Shown: positions 1-9,568, numbered from the stretch's first letter. The stretch: DNA of 64,000 bases from Brevibacillus choshinensis (GCF_001420695.1 NZ_LJJB01000007.1:705890-769889), one strand, 5' to 3'. A program made the numbers and translations. The notes: generated by a model from the sequence alone, not told the origin.

Positions 1-1
1 T

Positions 2-592
2 CGTAACATTTCGTATCTGAATCGCGGTCCGGATTACTTGCTGTACGCAATCGTAGACGGAATTACGGATGAATACTTCCCCATCATCGACCGGATCAGT
101 GTACGGATTGACGAGCTGGAGGACGAGATTTACGAGCATCAGATGGAGGAAATCACGGAAGAATTCTTGGCATTGAAGCGAACGATTATTTTGATTCGTC
201 GTGTGATTATGCCTCAAAAACGGATCTTTGCGAATGTAAATGGCCGTTATTCGTTCGACATTTCCGAGGAAAACGTTCCGTTCTACAGTGATTTGACAGA
301 CCACTTGGAGAGGATTTCCGATTCGACGGAGACCTTCCGCGATCTGGTAAATGGTGCGTTGGATACGTACTACACCATTATCAGTGCGAAGACGACCGAA
401 ACGATGCGTGTCCTCACCATCATTTCCACGATTATCCTGCCACTGACGTTTATTACGGGTTTGTTCGGGATGAATACCTTTGCATGGCTGGGTGAAGAAG
501 CGGAGCCGTACATGCTGGTCGTAGCGCTCGTCATCATGCTAGGCATGACTTTTGCGATGCTTCACATTTTCCGCAAACGCAAGTGGCTGTAA
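2..592 (+). CDS. corA: CorA-family Mg2+/divalent cation transporter, C-terminal part (5' end outside window)
   Basis: The reading frame is open from base 2, so only the last 196 residues are seen. They end with the CorA signature: a long helix leading into TM1, the GMN motif within GLFGMNTFAW, then TM2 and a short basic tail (RKRKWL). CorA forms pentameric inner-membrane channels for Mg2+ (some members carry Co2+ or Ni2+), and the GMN loop is the selectivity filter. The acidic stretch RIDELEDEIYEH is typical of the cytoplasmic stalk helix. The true start lies upstream of the window. Family assignment is firm; the physiological ion is inferred. Confidence 0.93.
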   Translation, partial: RNISYLNRGPDYLLYAIVDGITDEYFPIIDRISVRIDELEDEIYEHQMEEITEEFLALKRTIILIRRVIMPQKRIFANVNGRYSFDISEENVPFYSDLTDHLERISDSTETFRDLVNGALDTYYTIISAKTTETMRVLTIISTIILPLTFITGLFGMNTFAWLGEEAEPYMLVVALVIMLGMTFAMLHIFRKRKWL

Positions 593-610
593 TTGGCGGT
601 AATAGTTGTT

Positions 611-650
611 CCCTCACTGAAAAAGACTAGTAACAAATGTTCAGTGGGGG
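611..650 (+). promoter_or_regulatory. Hairpin covering the ribosome binding site of the DUF421 gene
   Basis: An 11-bp stem pairs 611-621 (ccctcactgaa) with 640-650 (ttcagtggggg, one G-U pair) around an 18-nt loop. Its 3' arm holds most of the G-rich Shine-Dalgarno sequence of the GTG start at 660. No T-run follows, so it is not an obvious intrinsic terminator for corA. Seen directly; a role in translation control is inferred. Confidence 0.4.
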
Positions 651-659
651 GCGGCCAGA

Positions 660-1376
660 GTGGAAGATCTAACAACTGCATTACTACGCACCCTTTTTTC
701 GTATTTTTTTCTCCTGATCTTGTTGCGATTGATGGGAAAACGAGAGTTGGGGAAGCTCTCCGTTTTTGACGTAGTCATTTCCATCATGCTTGCAGAAATG
801 GCTGTCCTAGCGATAGAGGAGATCGAAAAACCAGCGAGCTTGTTCTACATACCGATGCTGCTCATAGGGGTTTTGGAGATCATCATGGCGTATGTTTCCT
901 TGAAAAGTAAAAAGGTCCGAGACGTTGTAGACGGCTCGGCAGACGTCATTATTGAAAATGGCGAGATCAGGGAAGGAGCCATGCGACGAAACCGTCTGAA
1001 CATGGACGATCTGATGGTGCATTTGCGTCAAAAGAACGTCAAGAATGTAGCGGATGTAGAATTTGCGGTCTTAGAGCCAACCGGACAAATGAGCGTTTTT
1101 TTAAAAGAACGTAAAGATCCGGTGACGCGAGAGGACCTGGGGATGTTTGAACGTGAGCAAATCGGTCCCGTCTCCTACAAAGGTCTACCGATCCCTTTAA
1201 TTCTCGATGGAAAGGTCAGGATGGAAGCCCTCGACAAAATAGGGCAAAACGAACTCTGGCTGAAACGGGAAATACGTAGGTACGGAATTAAAGACATCCG
1301 AGAGGTATCTTTCTGCAGCATTGATGAGCGAGGGATTATTTATCTCGATAAAAAAGACAAACCGCCGCTGCAATGA
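660..1376 (+). CDS. yrbG: DUF421 (YetF/YrbG-like) membrane protein
   Basis: A 238-aa protein with three N-terminal membrane segments (about residues 8-25, 35-52 and 60-80) followed by a soluble DUF421/YetF domain. The conserved family stretch LRLMGKRELGKLSVFD lies in the first cytoplasmic loop. Members are widespread in spore-formers; some relatives are implicated in spore or membrane biology, but no reaction is established. The position next to spoVB, comN and secDF matches B. subtilis yrbG, which is why that symbol is used. The start is GTG at 660 behind a G-rich SD that sits in a hairpin. Confidence 0.82.
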   Translation: MEDLTTALLRTLFSYFFLLILLRLMGKRELGKLSVFDVVISIMLAEMAVLAIEEIEKPASLFYIPMLLIGVLEIIMAYVSLKSKKVRDVVDGSADVIIENGEIREGAMRRNRLNMDDLMVHLRQKNVKNVADVEFAVLEPTGQMSVFLKERKDPVTREDLGMFEREQIGPVSYKGLPIPLILDGKVRMEALDKIGQNELWLKREIRRYGIKDIREVSFCSIDERGIIYLDKKDKPPLQ

Positions 1377-1388
1377 CGCTCAGCGGCG
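1350..1388 (-). terminator. Probable terminator of spoVB, overlapping the end of the DUF421 gene
   Basis: The stem CGCCGCTG (1363-1370)/CAGCGGCG (1381-1388) spans both convergent stop codons. On the reverse strand it is followed by a U-rich tract (tttgtctttttt). Confidence 0.5.
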
Positions 1389-2966
1389 TGGAAAAAAGAC
1401 AGCCAATTGTTCGCCGATCCAAGGGATACGGCGTACGTCCTGTTTACCAAGTACGCGCATAGCTACGAGGAGGACGACGTACAGGAGAGCGCTGACCATC
1501 GTACAGACGAGCAAAAGCTGTCCAACAGATGCATCCAGAAACCAATTTTTTGCCATGTAGGAGCCAGCGTAGCCCATGGCAAGCATCGCCGCACCGATTT
1601 TGCCAAACTCCCTGACATCAATGGTGAAACCGATTTTCTTGATGAGGCTCGCAAAGTGCAGCAGCGTAACGAGTGTAATCCCGATGTTCAGCGCAATGAC
1701 TGCGCCGTGTATGCCAAAGGCGGGCTGAGCCGTAAAGAGAAACATGGCCGTTGTTTTAATGATCGCGCCGATTAGCGTATTGCGAAAGACAACCTGTGCG
1801 TAATCTAGGCCTTGCAGCGCGGCAGCCAACGGTGCTTGAAAGAAGAGGAAGACCGAAAAAGGAGCCATTTCTTTCAAGAGGATACCTACCTCGTGAAACT
1901 GGTTGCCGTAAATCAGACCGCACAGAGGTTCTGCGAATATAGTCAGTAATACCGTGCAGGGTGCTCCTATGACGAGTGTGATCCGCATCGATTGATAGAT
2001 GCGACGATGCACGAGGGGAGCATTATTTTGATAGGCGGCTTCTGCGACAGCAGGAACGAGGGAAATCGACAAGGAATACGTAAGAAAAGTAGGGAACATC
2101 AAAAGCGGTACCGCCATACCAGCAAACTGCCCGTATAAACCGGTGGCCGTCGTTGTGGTGAAACCGGCGATGACGAGGGCAAGAGGTACGAGCATCGGCT
2201 CCAGAACGTACGCGATGGAGCCAATGATGCGGCTCATTGTAACAGGCAGAGCCACATGGATTAATTGGTGCAGGCTCGCTTTACTTGCTGAGACTGCTTG
2301 TAGAAATGGCTTTTCCAAGAGCATGGAGGCGGTCTTTTTGCTTCCTTTTCGGTATTGCCACAGGATGTAAAGGAGACCAGCTGCTTCTCCAAAAATAATA
2401 CTACCTACTGCGCCTGCGGTTGCATACTCGATTCCTGCGGGCAAAAATGAGATCGTCATGACAACGACCAGAGCCATTCTGACGATCTGCTCCAGCAGCT
2501 GTGAGATGGCAGTCGGCACCATGTTCTGCTTGCCCTGGAAGTACCCTCGGAGCACCAAGGAAATACTGGAGATGGGGATGACGGGAACGGCAGCGAGCAT
2601 GACGATGTGAGCGCGTGGGTCGGCAAACAGACCACTGGCGATCCATTGGGAGAACAGTAAAAGGATGGAACAGACGACTACGCTGATGCCACCCGCTACC
2701 GAAAGTGCCAACAGGAGAAAGCGGCGAGTTAACCGTGGGTTTTTGGCGGCTTCGGTTTCCGCTACTTGCTTGGCGATGGCGACTGGCAGCCCAAACGTCG
2801 TCAATGTAATCAGGAAGTACAAGAGGGGCACGACCATTTGATAAAGCCCCATTCCCTCTGCACCGATGATGCGGGAGAGCACGATTCTGTGCGCAAACCC
2901 AAATATTTTTGTGATACCGCCAGCGATGATGAGGATGACCGTCCCGTAAAAGAATGACTGTCTCAT
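1380..2966 (-). CDS. spoVB: SpoVB-like polysaccharide/lipid flippase (MOP superfamily)
   Basis: A 528-aa polytopic protein with about 14 hydrophobic segments and the MurJ/MATE-related PolySacc_synt fold. The N-terminal pattern GGITKIFGFAHRIVLSR followed by IGAEGMGLYQM is typical of SpoVB/YkvU proteins. SpoVB is needed for spore cortex synthesis and is thought to translocate lipid-linked peptidoglycan precursors in the mother cell. The chosen ATG at 2966 has an AGGAG six bases upstream; a longer frame adds nine residues but has no SD. It lies opposite to and between yrbG and comN, as in B. subtilis. Confidence 0.88.
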   Translation of the reverse strand: MRQSFFYGTVILIIAGGITKIFGFAHRIVLSRIIGAEGMGLYQMVVPLLYFLITLTTFGLPVAIAKQVAETEAAKNPRLTRRFLLLALSVAGGISVVVCSILLLFSQWIASGLFADPRAHIVMLAAVPVIPISSISLVLRGYFQGKQNMVPTAISQLLEQIVRMALVVVMTISFLPAGIEYATAGAVGSIIFGEAAGLLYILWQYRKGSKKTASMLLEKPFLQAVSASKASLHQLIHVALPVTMSRIIGSIAYVLEPMLVPLALVIAGFTTTTATGLYGQFAGMAVPLLMFPTFLTYSLSISLVPAVAEAAYQNNAPLVHRRIYQSMRITLVIGAPCTVLLTIFAEPLCGLIYGNQFHEVGILLKEMAPFSVFLFFQAPLAAALQGLDYAQVVFRNTLIGAIIKTTAMFLFTAQPAFGIHGAVIALNIGITLVTLLHFASLIKKIGFTIDVREFGKIGAAMLAMGYAGSYMAKNWFLDASVGQLLLVCTMVSALLYVVLLVAMRVLGKQDVRRIPWIGEQLAVFFPRR

Positions 2967-3053
2967 GGAGGGCTCCTTTGCAAGGAAATTCACTTAATAA
3001 AGAATATGGACGTGCCGCAGTCGGCATGACTACTTTGGGGAGGGAAACAAAAG

Positions 3054-3290
3054 ATGGACCAAGCGGAAAAAGATGGTTGGTTTCGGCAAGTTTCAAGTAT
3101 TTGCCAGAGTAAAGCAGAAGAGTTTGCTTTTCTCGGTTATGAGAATGTGACGGCAGCAGATGTGTGGGAGTGTGTCAGTCATACATACAAAGAAATCCCG
3201 CCGATGCACCGCCTGGTCAATGACATCCTGTCCCTGAAGCCCAACAAGTACATGAACTACCTGATGATTCAAATGTATCGAAATTCGTAA
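3054..3290 (+). CDS. comN: ComN-type post-transcriptional regulator
   Basis: A 78-aa acidic, helical protein resembling B. subtilis ComN (YrzD). In B. subtilis ComN acts post-transcriptionally on the comE competence mRNA and associates with DivIVA at the poles. Conserved features are the central YENVTAADVWECV segment and the C-terminal helix KYMNYLMIQMYR. The order spoVB-comN-secDF is the B. subtilis one and strongly supports the call. Whether this organism has a competence programme cannot be told from here. Confidence 0.8.
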   Translation: MDQAEKDGWFRQVSSICQSKAEEFAFLGYENVTAADVWECVSHTYKEIPPMHRLVNDILSLKPNKYMNYLMIQMYRNS

Positions 3291-3378
3291 TGAAACTTCC
3301 TTGTCTTACATTCGTATGAAAGAAAATGTGCATGCTAGACAAGGGGTTGGTTACCATGGTTCGCTTTTCCAGCAATAA

Positions 3379-3408
3379 TTGACACGTTTTTTCATACTTC
3401 GCTATAAT
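3379..3408 (+). promoter_or_regulatory. SigA-type promoter for secDF
   Basis: TTGACA (3379-3384), an 18-bp spacer and TATAAT (3403-3408) lie about 60 bp before secD. Both hexamers are perfect consensus. Confidence 0.8.
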
Positions 3409-3467
3409 GGGCATACTGGTTTCTCGTCAAGGACGGGACCCTGTTACGAAAGAGGGGTATTACTGCG

Positions 3468-4706
3468 ATGATAAAATGGGGAAGATTCCTCCTGTTCCTG
3501 GTTGTTGTAGCCTTACTAGGCACATTGGTAGCAACGACGACCACGCAGGTGGCAGGTAAGATCACACTTGGTCTGGACCTTCAAGGCGGTTTTGAAATTT
3601 TGTACGAGGTAGAGCCACTTGAAGCTGGACACCAGGTTGATATTGAATTGCTCAAGTCAACCGCACACATGATTGAGAGACGGATTAATATTGGCGGCGT
3701 GGTAGAGCCTGTTATCGATACAGAATTGCCGAACCGTATCCGTGTGAAAATCGCTTCACAGTCCGCCGACCAGGACAAGCTACGTGAGCTGATCGGGAAG
3801 CCTGCAGTTCTGACTTTCCGTGACGAGGCAGGCAAAATTATTCTTCGCGGTAGCGATCTGGCTCCAAATGGCGCAGCAGTCGGTTACGATGACCTGAAAC
3901 GCCCATTGGTAACCGTGAAATTCTCTGATTCGAAAAAATTGGAAGATGTAACTCGTGCGAATCTACATAAACGCATGGCGATTTATCTGGATGAAAACTT
4001 GCAGACCAACCCGACGATTCAGTCGGTTATCACGGGTGGCAGTGCGCAAATCACAGGGGATTACACGCAGGAATCAGCGCAAGAACTGGCTGATTTGCTG
4101 AACTCCGGTGCGATGCCTGCCAAACTGATTGAGAAACAGGTAACATCAGTAGGAGCTTCTCTGGGTGCTCTTGCTCTGCAAAAAACCATTTATGCTGGCT
4201 ACATTGGCGCAGCCTTGATTTTCTTGTTCATGGTGTTCGTCTATCGCATGCCAGGTATGATTGCGAATATTACGCTGGCCGGTTTTACTTATTTCTGTTT
4301 GGTCGTACTGGACTGGATGGATGCGACACTCACGCTGCCGGGGATTGCTGGTTTTATTCTCTCCATCGGGATCGCGGTTGACGCCAACATCATTACGTAC
4401 GAACGTATCCAAGAAGAACTTCGTTCCGGGAAAACGGTCCTTTCTGCGTTCCGCTCCGGTGAACGTCGTTCCTTGATTACCATTTTGGACGCGCATATTA
4501 CGACTTTGATCGCGACTGGTGTACTGTTCTTCTTTGGTACAAGCTCGATCCAAGGTTTTGCTGTCGTCCTCGCGATGACGATTGTAGTGAGTATCATTAC
4601 CAACGTGTTCGGGTCCCGATTCCTCCTTTGGTTGGTTATCCGCTCCAACATGTTTAAAAAGCCGTTCTGGTTCGGAGTAAAGGAGAGTGAGATCGGTGAG
4701 CTTTAA
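3468..4706 (+). CDS. secD: Protein translocase subunit SecD
   Basis: A 412-aa membrane protein with one N-terminal TM (about 7-24), a large extracytoplasmic P1 region and a C-terminal bundle of five TMs. SecD works with SecF on the SecYEG channel, using the proton-motive force to pull exported proteins outward. Family marks include LGLDLQGG after TM1 and the ANIITYERIQEELRSGK motif in the TM4-TM5 region. In B. subtilis SecD and SecF are one fused protein; here they are two genes that overlap by 11 nt, so translation is probably coupled. The final six-TM layout equals one half of the SecDF transporter. Confidence 0.95.
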   Translation: MIKWGRFLLFLVVVALLGTLVATTTTQVAGKITLGLDLQGGFEILYEVEPLEAGHQVDIELLKSTAHMIERRINIGGVVEPVIDTELPNRIRVKIASQSADQDKLRELIGKPAVLTFRDEAGKIILRGSDLAPNGAAVGYDDLKRPLVTVKFSDSKKLEDVTRANLHKRMAIYLDENLQTNPTIQSVITGGSAQITGDYTQESAQELADLLNSGAMPAKLIEKQVTSVGASLGALALQKTIYAGYIGAALIFLFMVFVYRMPGMIANITLAGFTYFCLVVLDWMDATLTLPGIAGFILSIGIAVDANIITYERIQEELRSGKTVLSAFRSGERRSLITILDAHITTLIATGVLFFFGTSSIQGFAVVLAMTIVVSIITNVFGSRFLLWLVIRSNMFKKPFWFGVKESEIGEL

Positions 4707-5607
4707 TCAACACGACACGGTCATCCGATTCGATATCGTTAAAAATCGACGGAAGTTCTTTATCGGATCTTCCGCAATTATCATCCTGGGCTTGCTGTTC
4801 ATCCTGTTCCAAGGTCTACACTTGGGTGTTGACTTCAAAGCAGGGACGCGTCTCGACGTTTACATTGGGAAAGACTTTAAACCAGCAGAGATTGAGGCGA
4901 TCATCAAGGAGAAAATCCCGAATGTGGCGTTTTCTCCAGTGACGACGTACGGTACGTATCAAGCTTTCACTCGTTTTGATCAAACAGTATCTTCTGACAC
5001 GATGATGGTGGTGGAACAGGCCCTAAAGGCCAAGTACGGGGATCAAGTCAACAAGCAAGTATCTACGGTTGATCCGAGCATTGCGCGAGAGATGGTGAAG
5101 AAAGCAGCAATTGCAGTAGCGATCGCATCGTTAGGGATTGTCATCTACATTGCCATTCGCTTCCAGTGGCTCTTCGGTGTCGCGACAGTTGCGGGACTTT
5201 TGCATGACGTGTTTATACCGATTGCGATCTTCTCCGTATTGGGGCTGGAAGTGGATATTACCTTCATTGCAGCGCTCCTGACCATTCTCGGTTACTCGAT
5301 TAACGATAAAATCGTTATTTTTGACCGGATTCGGGAAAACCTACGAACAATGAAGTCCAAAAGCGTCGAAGATCTGGAGCATCTCGTCAACGTGTCCTTG
5401 TGGCAGACGATGCGCCGTTCCATCTACACAGTAGCGACCGTATTCTTTACCGTCTTGGCGATTGCCGTACTGGGTAGCGAGAGCATCCGCAACTTCTCTT
5501 TGGCGTTGTTGTTCGGTCTGGTGAGCGGTACGTATTCTTCGATCTTTATTGCCGCTCAAATCTGGGTAAACTTAAAAGAACGGAATATGCTTAAGAAGAA
5601 AGCATAA
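4696..5607 (+). CDS. secF: Protein translocase subunit SecF
   Basis: A 303-aa partner of SecD with the same six-TM plan: TM1 near residue 20-40, an extracytoplasmic domain, then five TMs. The motifs LGVDFKAGTR and YSINDKIVIFDRIRENLR are diagnostic. The start chosen is GTG 4696, ten bases after AAAGGAG; an in-frame GTG at 4687 is too close to that SD. The gene overlaps the end of secD and is followed by a strong terminator, so secD-secF form a two-gene operon. Confidence 0.95.
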   Translation: MSFNQHDTVIRFDIVKNRRKFFIGSSAIIILGLLFILFQGLHLGVDFKAGTRLDVYIGKDFKPAEIEAIIKEKIPNVAFSPVTTYGTYQAFTRFDQTVSSDTMMVVEQALKAKYGDQVNKQVSTVDPSIAREMVKKAAIAVAIASLGIVIYIAIRFQWLFGVATVAGLLHDVFIPIAIFSVLGLEVDITFIAALLTILGYSINDKIVIFDRIRENLRTMKSKSVEDLEHLVNVSLWQTMRRSIYTVATVFFTVLAIAVLGSESIRNFSLALLFGLVSGTYSSIFIAAQIWVNLKERNMLKKKA

Positions 5608-5641
5608 AGCATTTGCTTTTCATAACAGCATGTTCGAAGTG

Positions 5642-5666
5642 CCGCGGGGGAGCTCCCCGCGGTTTT
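5642..5666 (+). terminator. Rho-independent terminator after secF
   Basis: An 8-bp G/C stem, CCGCGGGG/CCCCGCGG (5642-5649 with 5655-5662), with a 5-nt loop and TTTT. Confidence 0.85.
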
Positions 5667-5707
5667 CTACTCTCATGAGGTTTTTCTAGTAGGGGGGCGT
5701 CGCAATC

Positions 5708-6613
5708 GTGGAAGATCGGTTGGCGAAAGCGCAGTTTGGAGCGTGGGTAGGAATTGTGGGGAACTTGGCATTGGCTGGGGTCAAGCTCGTCATTGGTTTG
5801 ATGGCCAAATCACAGGCGCTGATCGCCGATTCTGTTCATTCCGCCTCGGATGTTGTCGGGTCGGTAGCGGTATTGATAGGTTTGCGGGCAGCCGAGCGTC
5901 CACCTGATGAGGATCATCCCTATGGTCATGGCAAAGCTGAGTCGATCTCAGCTATCATTGTTTCTGTGCTGCTGGCTGTAGTTGGTTTTGAGATCGGACT
6001 ATCGTCCATCAAATCGTTTTTCGCTCCATTGGTAGCACCTGGCTTTCTAGCTGTGTGGGCAGCGATCGGTTCTATGATCGTCAAGGAGTGGATGTTTCGC
6101 TACAAATACAACCTCGGCAAGAAACTGAACAGCCAGTCCCTGATTGCCAATGCATGGGAGCATCGATCAGACGTGTACTCTTCCTTCGCCGCGCTCGTCG
6201 GAATTGGAGGAGCCATTGTCGGGGAGTGGCTCGGCATTTCGTGGATGCTCTATCTGGACCCGGCAGCAGGGATCTTTGTGTCGGCGCTTGTTTTGAAAAT
6301 GTCCTACAATATCATGATGGAGTCAATACATAGTACGCTTGATCACGTACTCCATGAAGACGATACGGTTGAATTCCGCCAACGGATCGAGAGCGTTTCA
6401 GGTGTGATGAGGCTAGATACTCTACGCGCGAGAGAGCATGGGCATTACTTGATCATCGATGTGAAAATTGGGGTGGATCCGCATATCACGGTAGAGGAAG
6501 GGCATCGCATTGGGAAACAGGTAAAACAAGAGTTGATGGGAAATTTTTCGCAGGTACGGGATGTTTTTGTTCATATCAACCCCTATGATGCGGCTCAAGG
6601 GGAAAGAACGTAG
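5708..6613 (+). CDS. Cation diffusion facilitator (CDF) family metal exporter
   Basis: A 301-aa protein with six predicted TMs and a cytoplasmic C-terminal domain. The metal site residues typical of CDF proteins are visible: ADSVHSASD in TM2 and the DHPYGHGKAE loop after TM3. CDF proteins are dimeric antiporters exporting Zn2+, Fe2+, Mn2+ or Co2+ in exchange for protons. The specific metal cannot be read with confidence; the HxxxD-type TM2 pattern fits Zn/Fe/Mn transport. The start is GTG 5708 after a GGGGGG-type SD. Confidence 0.9.
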   Translation: MEDRLAKAQFGAWVGIVGNLALAGVKLVIGLMAKSQALIADSVHSASDVVGSVAVLIGLRAAERPPDEDHPYGHGKAESISAIIVSVLLAVVGFEIGLSSIKSFFAPLVAPGFLAVWAAIGSMIVKEWMFRYKYNLGKKLNSQSLIANAWEHRSDVYSSFAALVGIGGAIVGEWLGISWMLYLDPAAGIFVSALVLKMSYNIMMESIHSTLDHVLHEDDTVEFRQRIESVSGVMRLDTLRAREHGHYLIIDVKIGVDPHITVEEGHRIGKQVKQELMGNFSQVRDVFVHINPYDAAQGERT

Positions 6614-6634
6614 CAAACCCCCTATTATACGCAG

Positions 6635-6664
6635 TTGTCAGTCTCCCTTTCCATCCTCTATAAT
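6635..6664 (+). promoter_or_regulatory. SigA-type promoter for recJ
   Basis: TTGTCA (6635-6640), an 18-bp spacer and TATAAT (6659-6664), 25 bp before the recJ start. Confidence 0.65.
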
Positions 6665-6688
6665 GAATGAGGATTGGAGGTGGGCTCA

Positions 6689-9043
6689 TTGTTGAAAGCG
6701 AAAACACGCTGGCAACTGGCGGCTTACGACGAACAATTGGCGGTGACCATTGCTGCTGAGTGCCAATTGACTCCGCTCGTTTCCAAGCTGCTGGTGATTC
6801 GCGGCATTGATTCACCACAGAAGGCTCGTGATTTTCTTCAGGCAGGTCCGGAGTTGTTTTATGATCCGTTTCTGTTAGATGGCATGGAACAGAGCGTGCA
6901 TCGCATCAGACAGGCCATCGAGAAGAAAGAACCGATCTGCATTTACGGAGATTACGATGCGGATGGTGTCAGTTCGACATCGTTTATGGTACATCTGTTG
7001 CGCCAAATGGGCGCGGTATTTGATTACTACATCCCCAACCGGTTTACGGAAGGATATGGGTTACATAAAGACGCATTGGCTCATTTACACCAGAGCGGTT
7101 ACAAGCTGGTTATCACCGTCGATACCGGAATTAGTGCGGTAGAGCAGGTGGAATTCGCCAACCAACTGGGACTTGAGGTCATTGTAACCGACCACCATGA
7201 ACCTCCGGCTGTCATCCCGGAGGCATTTGCTGTGATTAATCCAAAAAAGCCTGGCTGCTCGTACCCGTTTGATATGCTTGCGGGTGTCGGCGTGGCTTTT
7301 AAGCTAGGGCATGCACTTTTGGGAGAAGCCCCCCTTCATTTGGCTGATCTGGCGGCGTTGGGAACAATCGCCGATCTCGTTCCACTGGTAGACGAAAACC
7401 GCATTCTGGCGAGAGCTGGTTTAAAACGGTTGAACCAGACACGCAACGTGGGACTTCAAGCGTTGGTTCGTGTGTGTGGACTAGCCGATACCGAGCTGTC
7501 TGCAGGACATGTCGGATTTGCTCTCGGACCGCGACTGAATGCTAGCGGACGGCTGGAGACGGCGGAATCAGCGGTCAAGCTGTTGACGACGGAAGATCAT
7601 GACGAAGCCGAGAAGTGCGCGCAAGCATTGGATGACCTGAATCGTGAGCGTCAAGAGCTGGTGCAGACGATGACCGAAGAAGCGATTCAGATGGTGCATG
7701 CTCAGTATCCACCAGAGGAACACAAGGTGCTGGTCGTGGCAAAGGAAGGCTGGAACGTCGGAGTTGTCGGGATTGTCGCATCACGCTTGGTGGAGACATT
7801 CTACCGGCCTACAATCGTACTTGGCATCGACCCTGTCAAAGGCACTGCCAAAGGTTCGGCGCGTAGTATTACGGGTTATGATATGTACGAGGCGCTGACT
7901 GCTTGCAAGGAATGGCTGCCTCACTACGGCGGACATACGATGGCAGCAGGGATGACATTGCCCACCGAAAACCTAGATCCATTGCGCCAAAAGCTGAATG
8001 AACTGGCGAGCGAGTGGTTGTCCGCAGAGGACTTTACCCCGCTGACCAAGGTCGATGTGTCCATGGACATACAGGAAGTCAGTCTGGACGCGGCGGAGCA
8101 GCTCGAGAGACTCTCGCCTTACGGAATGGGGAACCCTACACCGCTCGTCATGCTCGAAGACGTGGAAACCACCGGGATGCGCATCATTGGTCGAGACGAC
8201 AATCACTTGAAGTGCTCCTTGCAAAAAGCGGGAACGACGGTTGATGCGATAGGCTTTAACTGGGCTCATGTCACGAAAAAGGTAACGCCCAAGGCAAAGT
8301 TTCGCGTGCTGGGCGAGCTCTCCGTCAATGAATGGAATGGAAATCGTAAGCCACAGTTGACCATCCGTGATTTGTCGGTTCCGCATCAGCAAGTGTTTGA
8401 TTGGCGTGGAAGCCGAGATAAGTGGGACAAGTGGCTTCAGCTTGCAGCTGAGCCGAATTCCTGGACCATCTTGTTTCGAGAGGAAAGCTACGAGTTCCTG
8501 ACAACAAAAGCTTCGGCTGAACAGTCCAAGTCTGTCGTATATGTAGGGTCAGGGGAGACGAGTGAGCCACTTCCTATTTTGCAAAATGTTGTCTTGTACG
8601 ACCTGCCCAAGCGGCGTACAGAATTGCAGGCCATTCTAGCCCAAGTAAGCCAAGCTGAACGCATCTACTGCCTATTTGGAGATCCGGATTTAGGAATGGA
8701 AAAACTATCCTGCCCGGGGCGAGAGCACTTCAAGCAATTGTACCAGTTCCTTTTACAAGTACCGGTAGTCCCCCAAATCCATTTGGACGCATTGGCGAAA
8801 AAGCTAAAATGGAAACGCAATCTGCTGGACGGTATGATTGCCATCTTCATGGAGCTCGGTCTGCTGGCAGAAGAGCCAGGACAGTACCGACTGCAAAATC
8901 CCGAGGGGAAACGACCTCTGGAAAGCTCTCAGTTGTATCAGGCTTGGAAGGAAGAATCCGAGCTGGCAACGGACTTGCTGTTCTCATCTTCGGATGATTT
9001 GATTCGAACGTTTCATCAGTTGGTGGAACCTGCCACCATTTAG
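6689..9043 (+). CDS. recJ: Single-stranded-DNA-specific exonuclease RecJ
   Basis: A 784-aa DHH/DHHA1 nuclease that degrades ssDNA 5' to 3' in recombination and repair. Motif I is GDYDADG (87-93), the DHH triad is at 168-170 in IVTDHHEPP, and the DHHA1 glycine motif is GGHTMAAGM. An OB-like domain and a Firmicute-type C-terminal extension follow, which explains the length over E. coli RecJ (about 577 aa). The start is TTG 6689, giving MLKAKTRW after the SD ggaggtg; an upstream TTG (6674) overlaps that SD. It is followed 12 bp later by apt, as in Bacillus. Confidence 0.95.
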   Translation: MLKAKTRWQLAAYDEQLAVTIAAECQLTPLVSKLLVIRGIDSPQKARDFLQAGPELFYDPFLLDGMEQSVHRIRQAIEKKEPICIYGDYDADGVSSTSFMVHLLRQMGAVFDYYIPNRFTEGYGLHKDALAHLHQSGYKLVITVDTGISAVEQVEFANQLGLEVIVTDHHEPPAVIPEAFAVINPKKPGCSYPFDMLAGVGVAFKLGHALLGEAPLHLADLAALGTIADLVPLVDENRILARAGLKRLNQTRNVGLQALVRVCGLADTELSAGHVGFALGPRLNASGRLETAESAVKLLTTEDHDEAEKCAQALDDLNRERQELVQTMTEEAIQMVHAQYPPEEHKVLVVAKEGWNVGVVGIVASRLVETFYRPTIVLGIDPVKGTAKGSARSITGYDMYEALTACKEWLPHYGGHTMAAGMTLPTENLDPLRQKLNELASEWLSAEDFTPLTKVDVSMDIQEVSLDAAEQLERLSPYGMGNPTPLVMLEDVETTGMRIIGRDDNHLKCSLQKAGTTVDAIGFNWAHVTKKVTPKAKFRVLGELSVNEWNGNRKPQLTIRDLSVPHQQVFDWRGSRDKWDKWLQLAAEPNSWTILFREESYEFLTTKASAEQSKSVVYVGSGETSEPLPILQNVVLYDLPKRRTELQAILAQVSQAERIYCLFGDPDLGMEKLSCPGREHFKQLYQFLLQVPVVPQIHLDALAKKLKWKRNLLDGMIAIFMELGLLAEEPGQYRLQNPEGKRPLESSQLYQAWKEESELATDLLFSSSDDLIRTFHQLVEPATI

Positions 9044-9055
9044 GAGGAATTATTC

Positions 9056-9568
9056 ATGGATTTCAAACAATACATTCGCGTCATTCCTGATTTCCCACAA
9101 CCGGGTATTCGTTTTAAAGATATCACTACCCTTTTGAAAGACGGTCCAGCTTACCGCGCTGCAATCGAAGAGCTGGCTGTATTTGCTCGTGAAGTTCAGG
9201 CTGATATCATCGCTGGACCAGAAGCACGCGGATTTGTCGTAGGGGCGCCTCTGTCCTATGAAATGAGCATCGGATTTGTACCGATCCGCAAGTCTGGCAA
9301 GCTGCCATACGAGACAATCAAAGCCGACTACGACCTTGAATACGGCAAGGATGCACTGGCTGTTCACGTCGATGCGATCCAGCCTGGTCAACGCGTACTG
9401 ATTGCTGACGACTTGTTGGCAACGGGGGGAACAATCGAAACAACGATCAACCTGATTGAACAATTGGGAGGCAAAGTCGTGGGTGCAGCATTCTTTATCG
9501 AGCTGTCCTACCTGGATGGACGCCAAAAAATTGGAGATATTCCAGTGAAATCCTTGGTGCAATATTAA
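9056..9568 (+). CDS. apt: Adenine phosphoribosyltransferase
   Basis: A 170-aa type I phosphoribosyltransferase that converts adenine and PRPP to AMP and pyrophosphate (purine salvage). The PRPP-binding loop is [13 protein letters not shown], and the N-terminal [18 protein letters not shown] is the Apt signature. Size and sequence are those of the standard family. An AGGAGG lies eight bases upstream of the ATG. It is the second gene of recJ-apt and ends at a strong terminator, so relA has its own transcript here. Confidence 0.97.
   Translation: MDFKQYIRVIPDFPQPGIRFKDITTLLKDGPAYRAAIEELAVFAREVQADIIAGPEARGFVVGAPLSYEMSIGFVPIRKSGKLPYETIKADYDLEYGKDALAVHVDAIQPGQRVLIADDLLATGGTIETTINLIEQLGGKVVGAAFFIELSYLDGRQKIGDIPVKSLVQY

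Noticed and set aside
4146-4553. Long reverse-strand open frame inside secD
   Set aside because: It is an antisense shadow of a well-conserved gene; no SD and no plausible protein.
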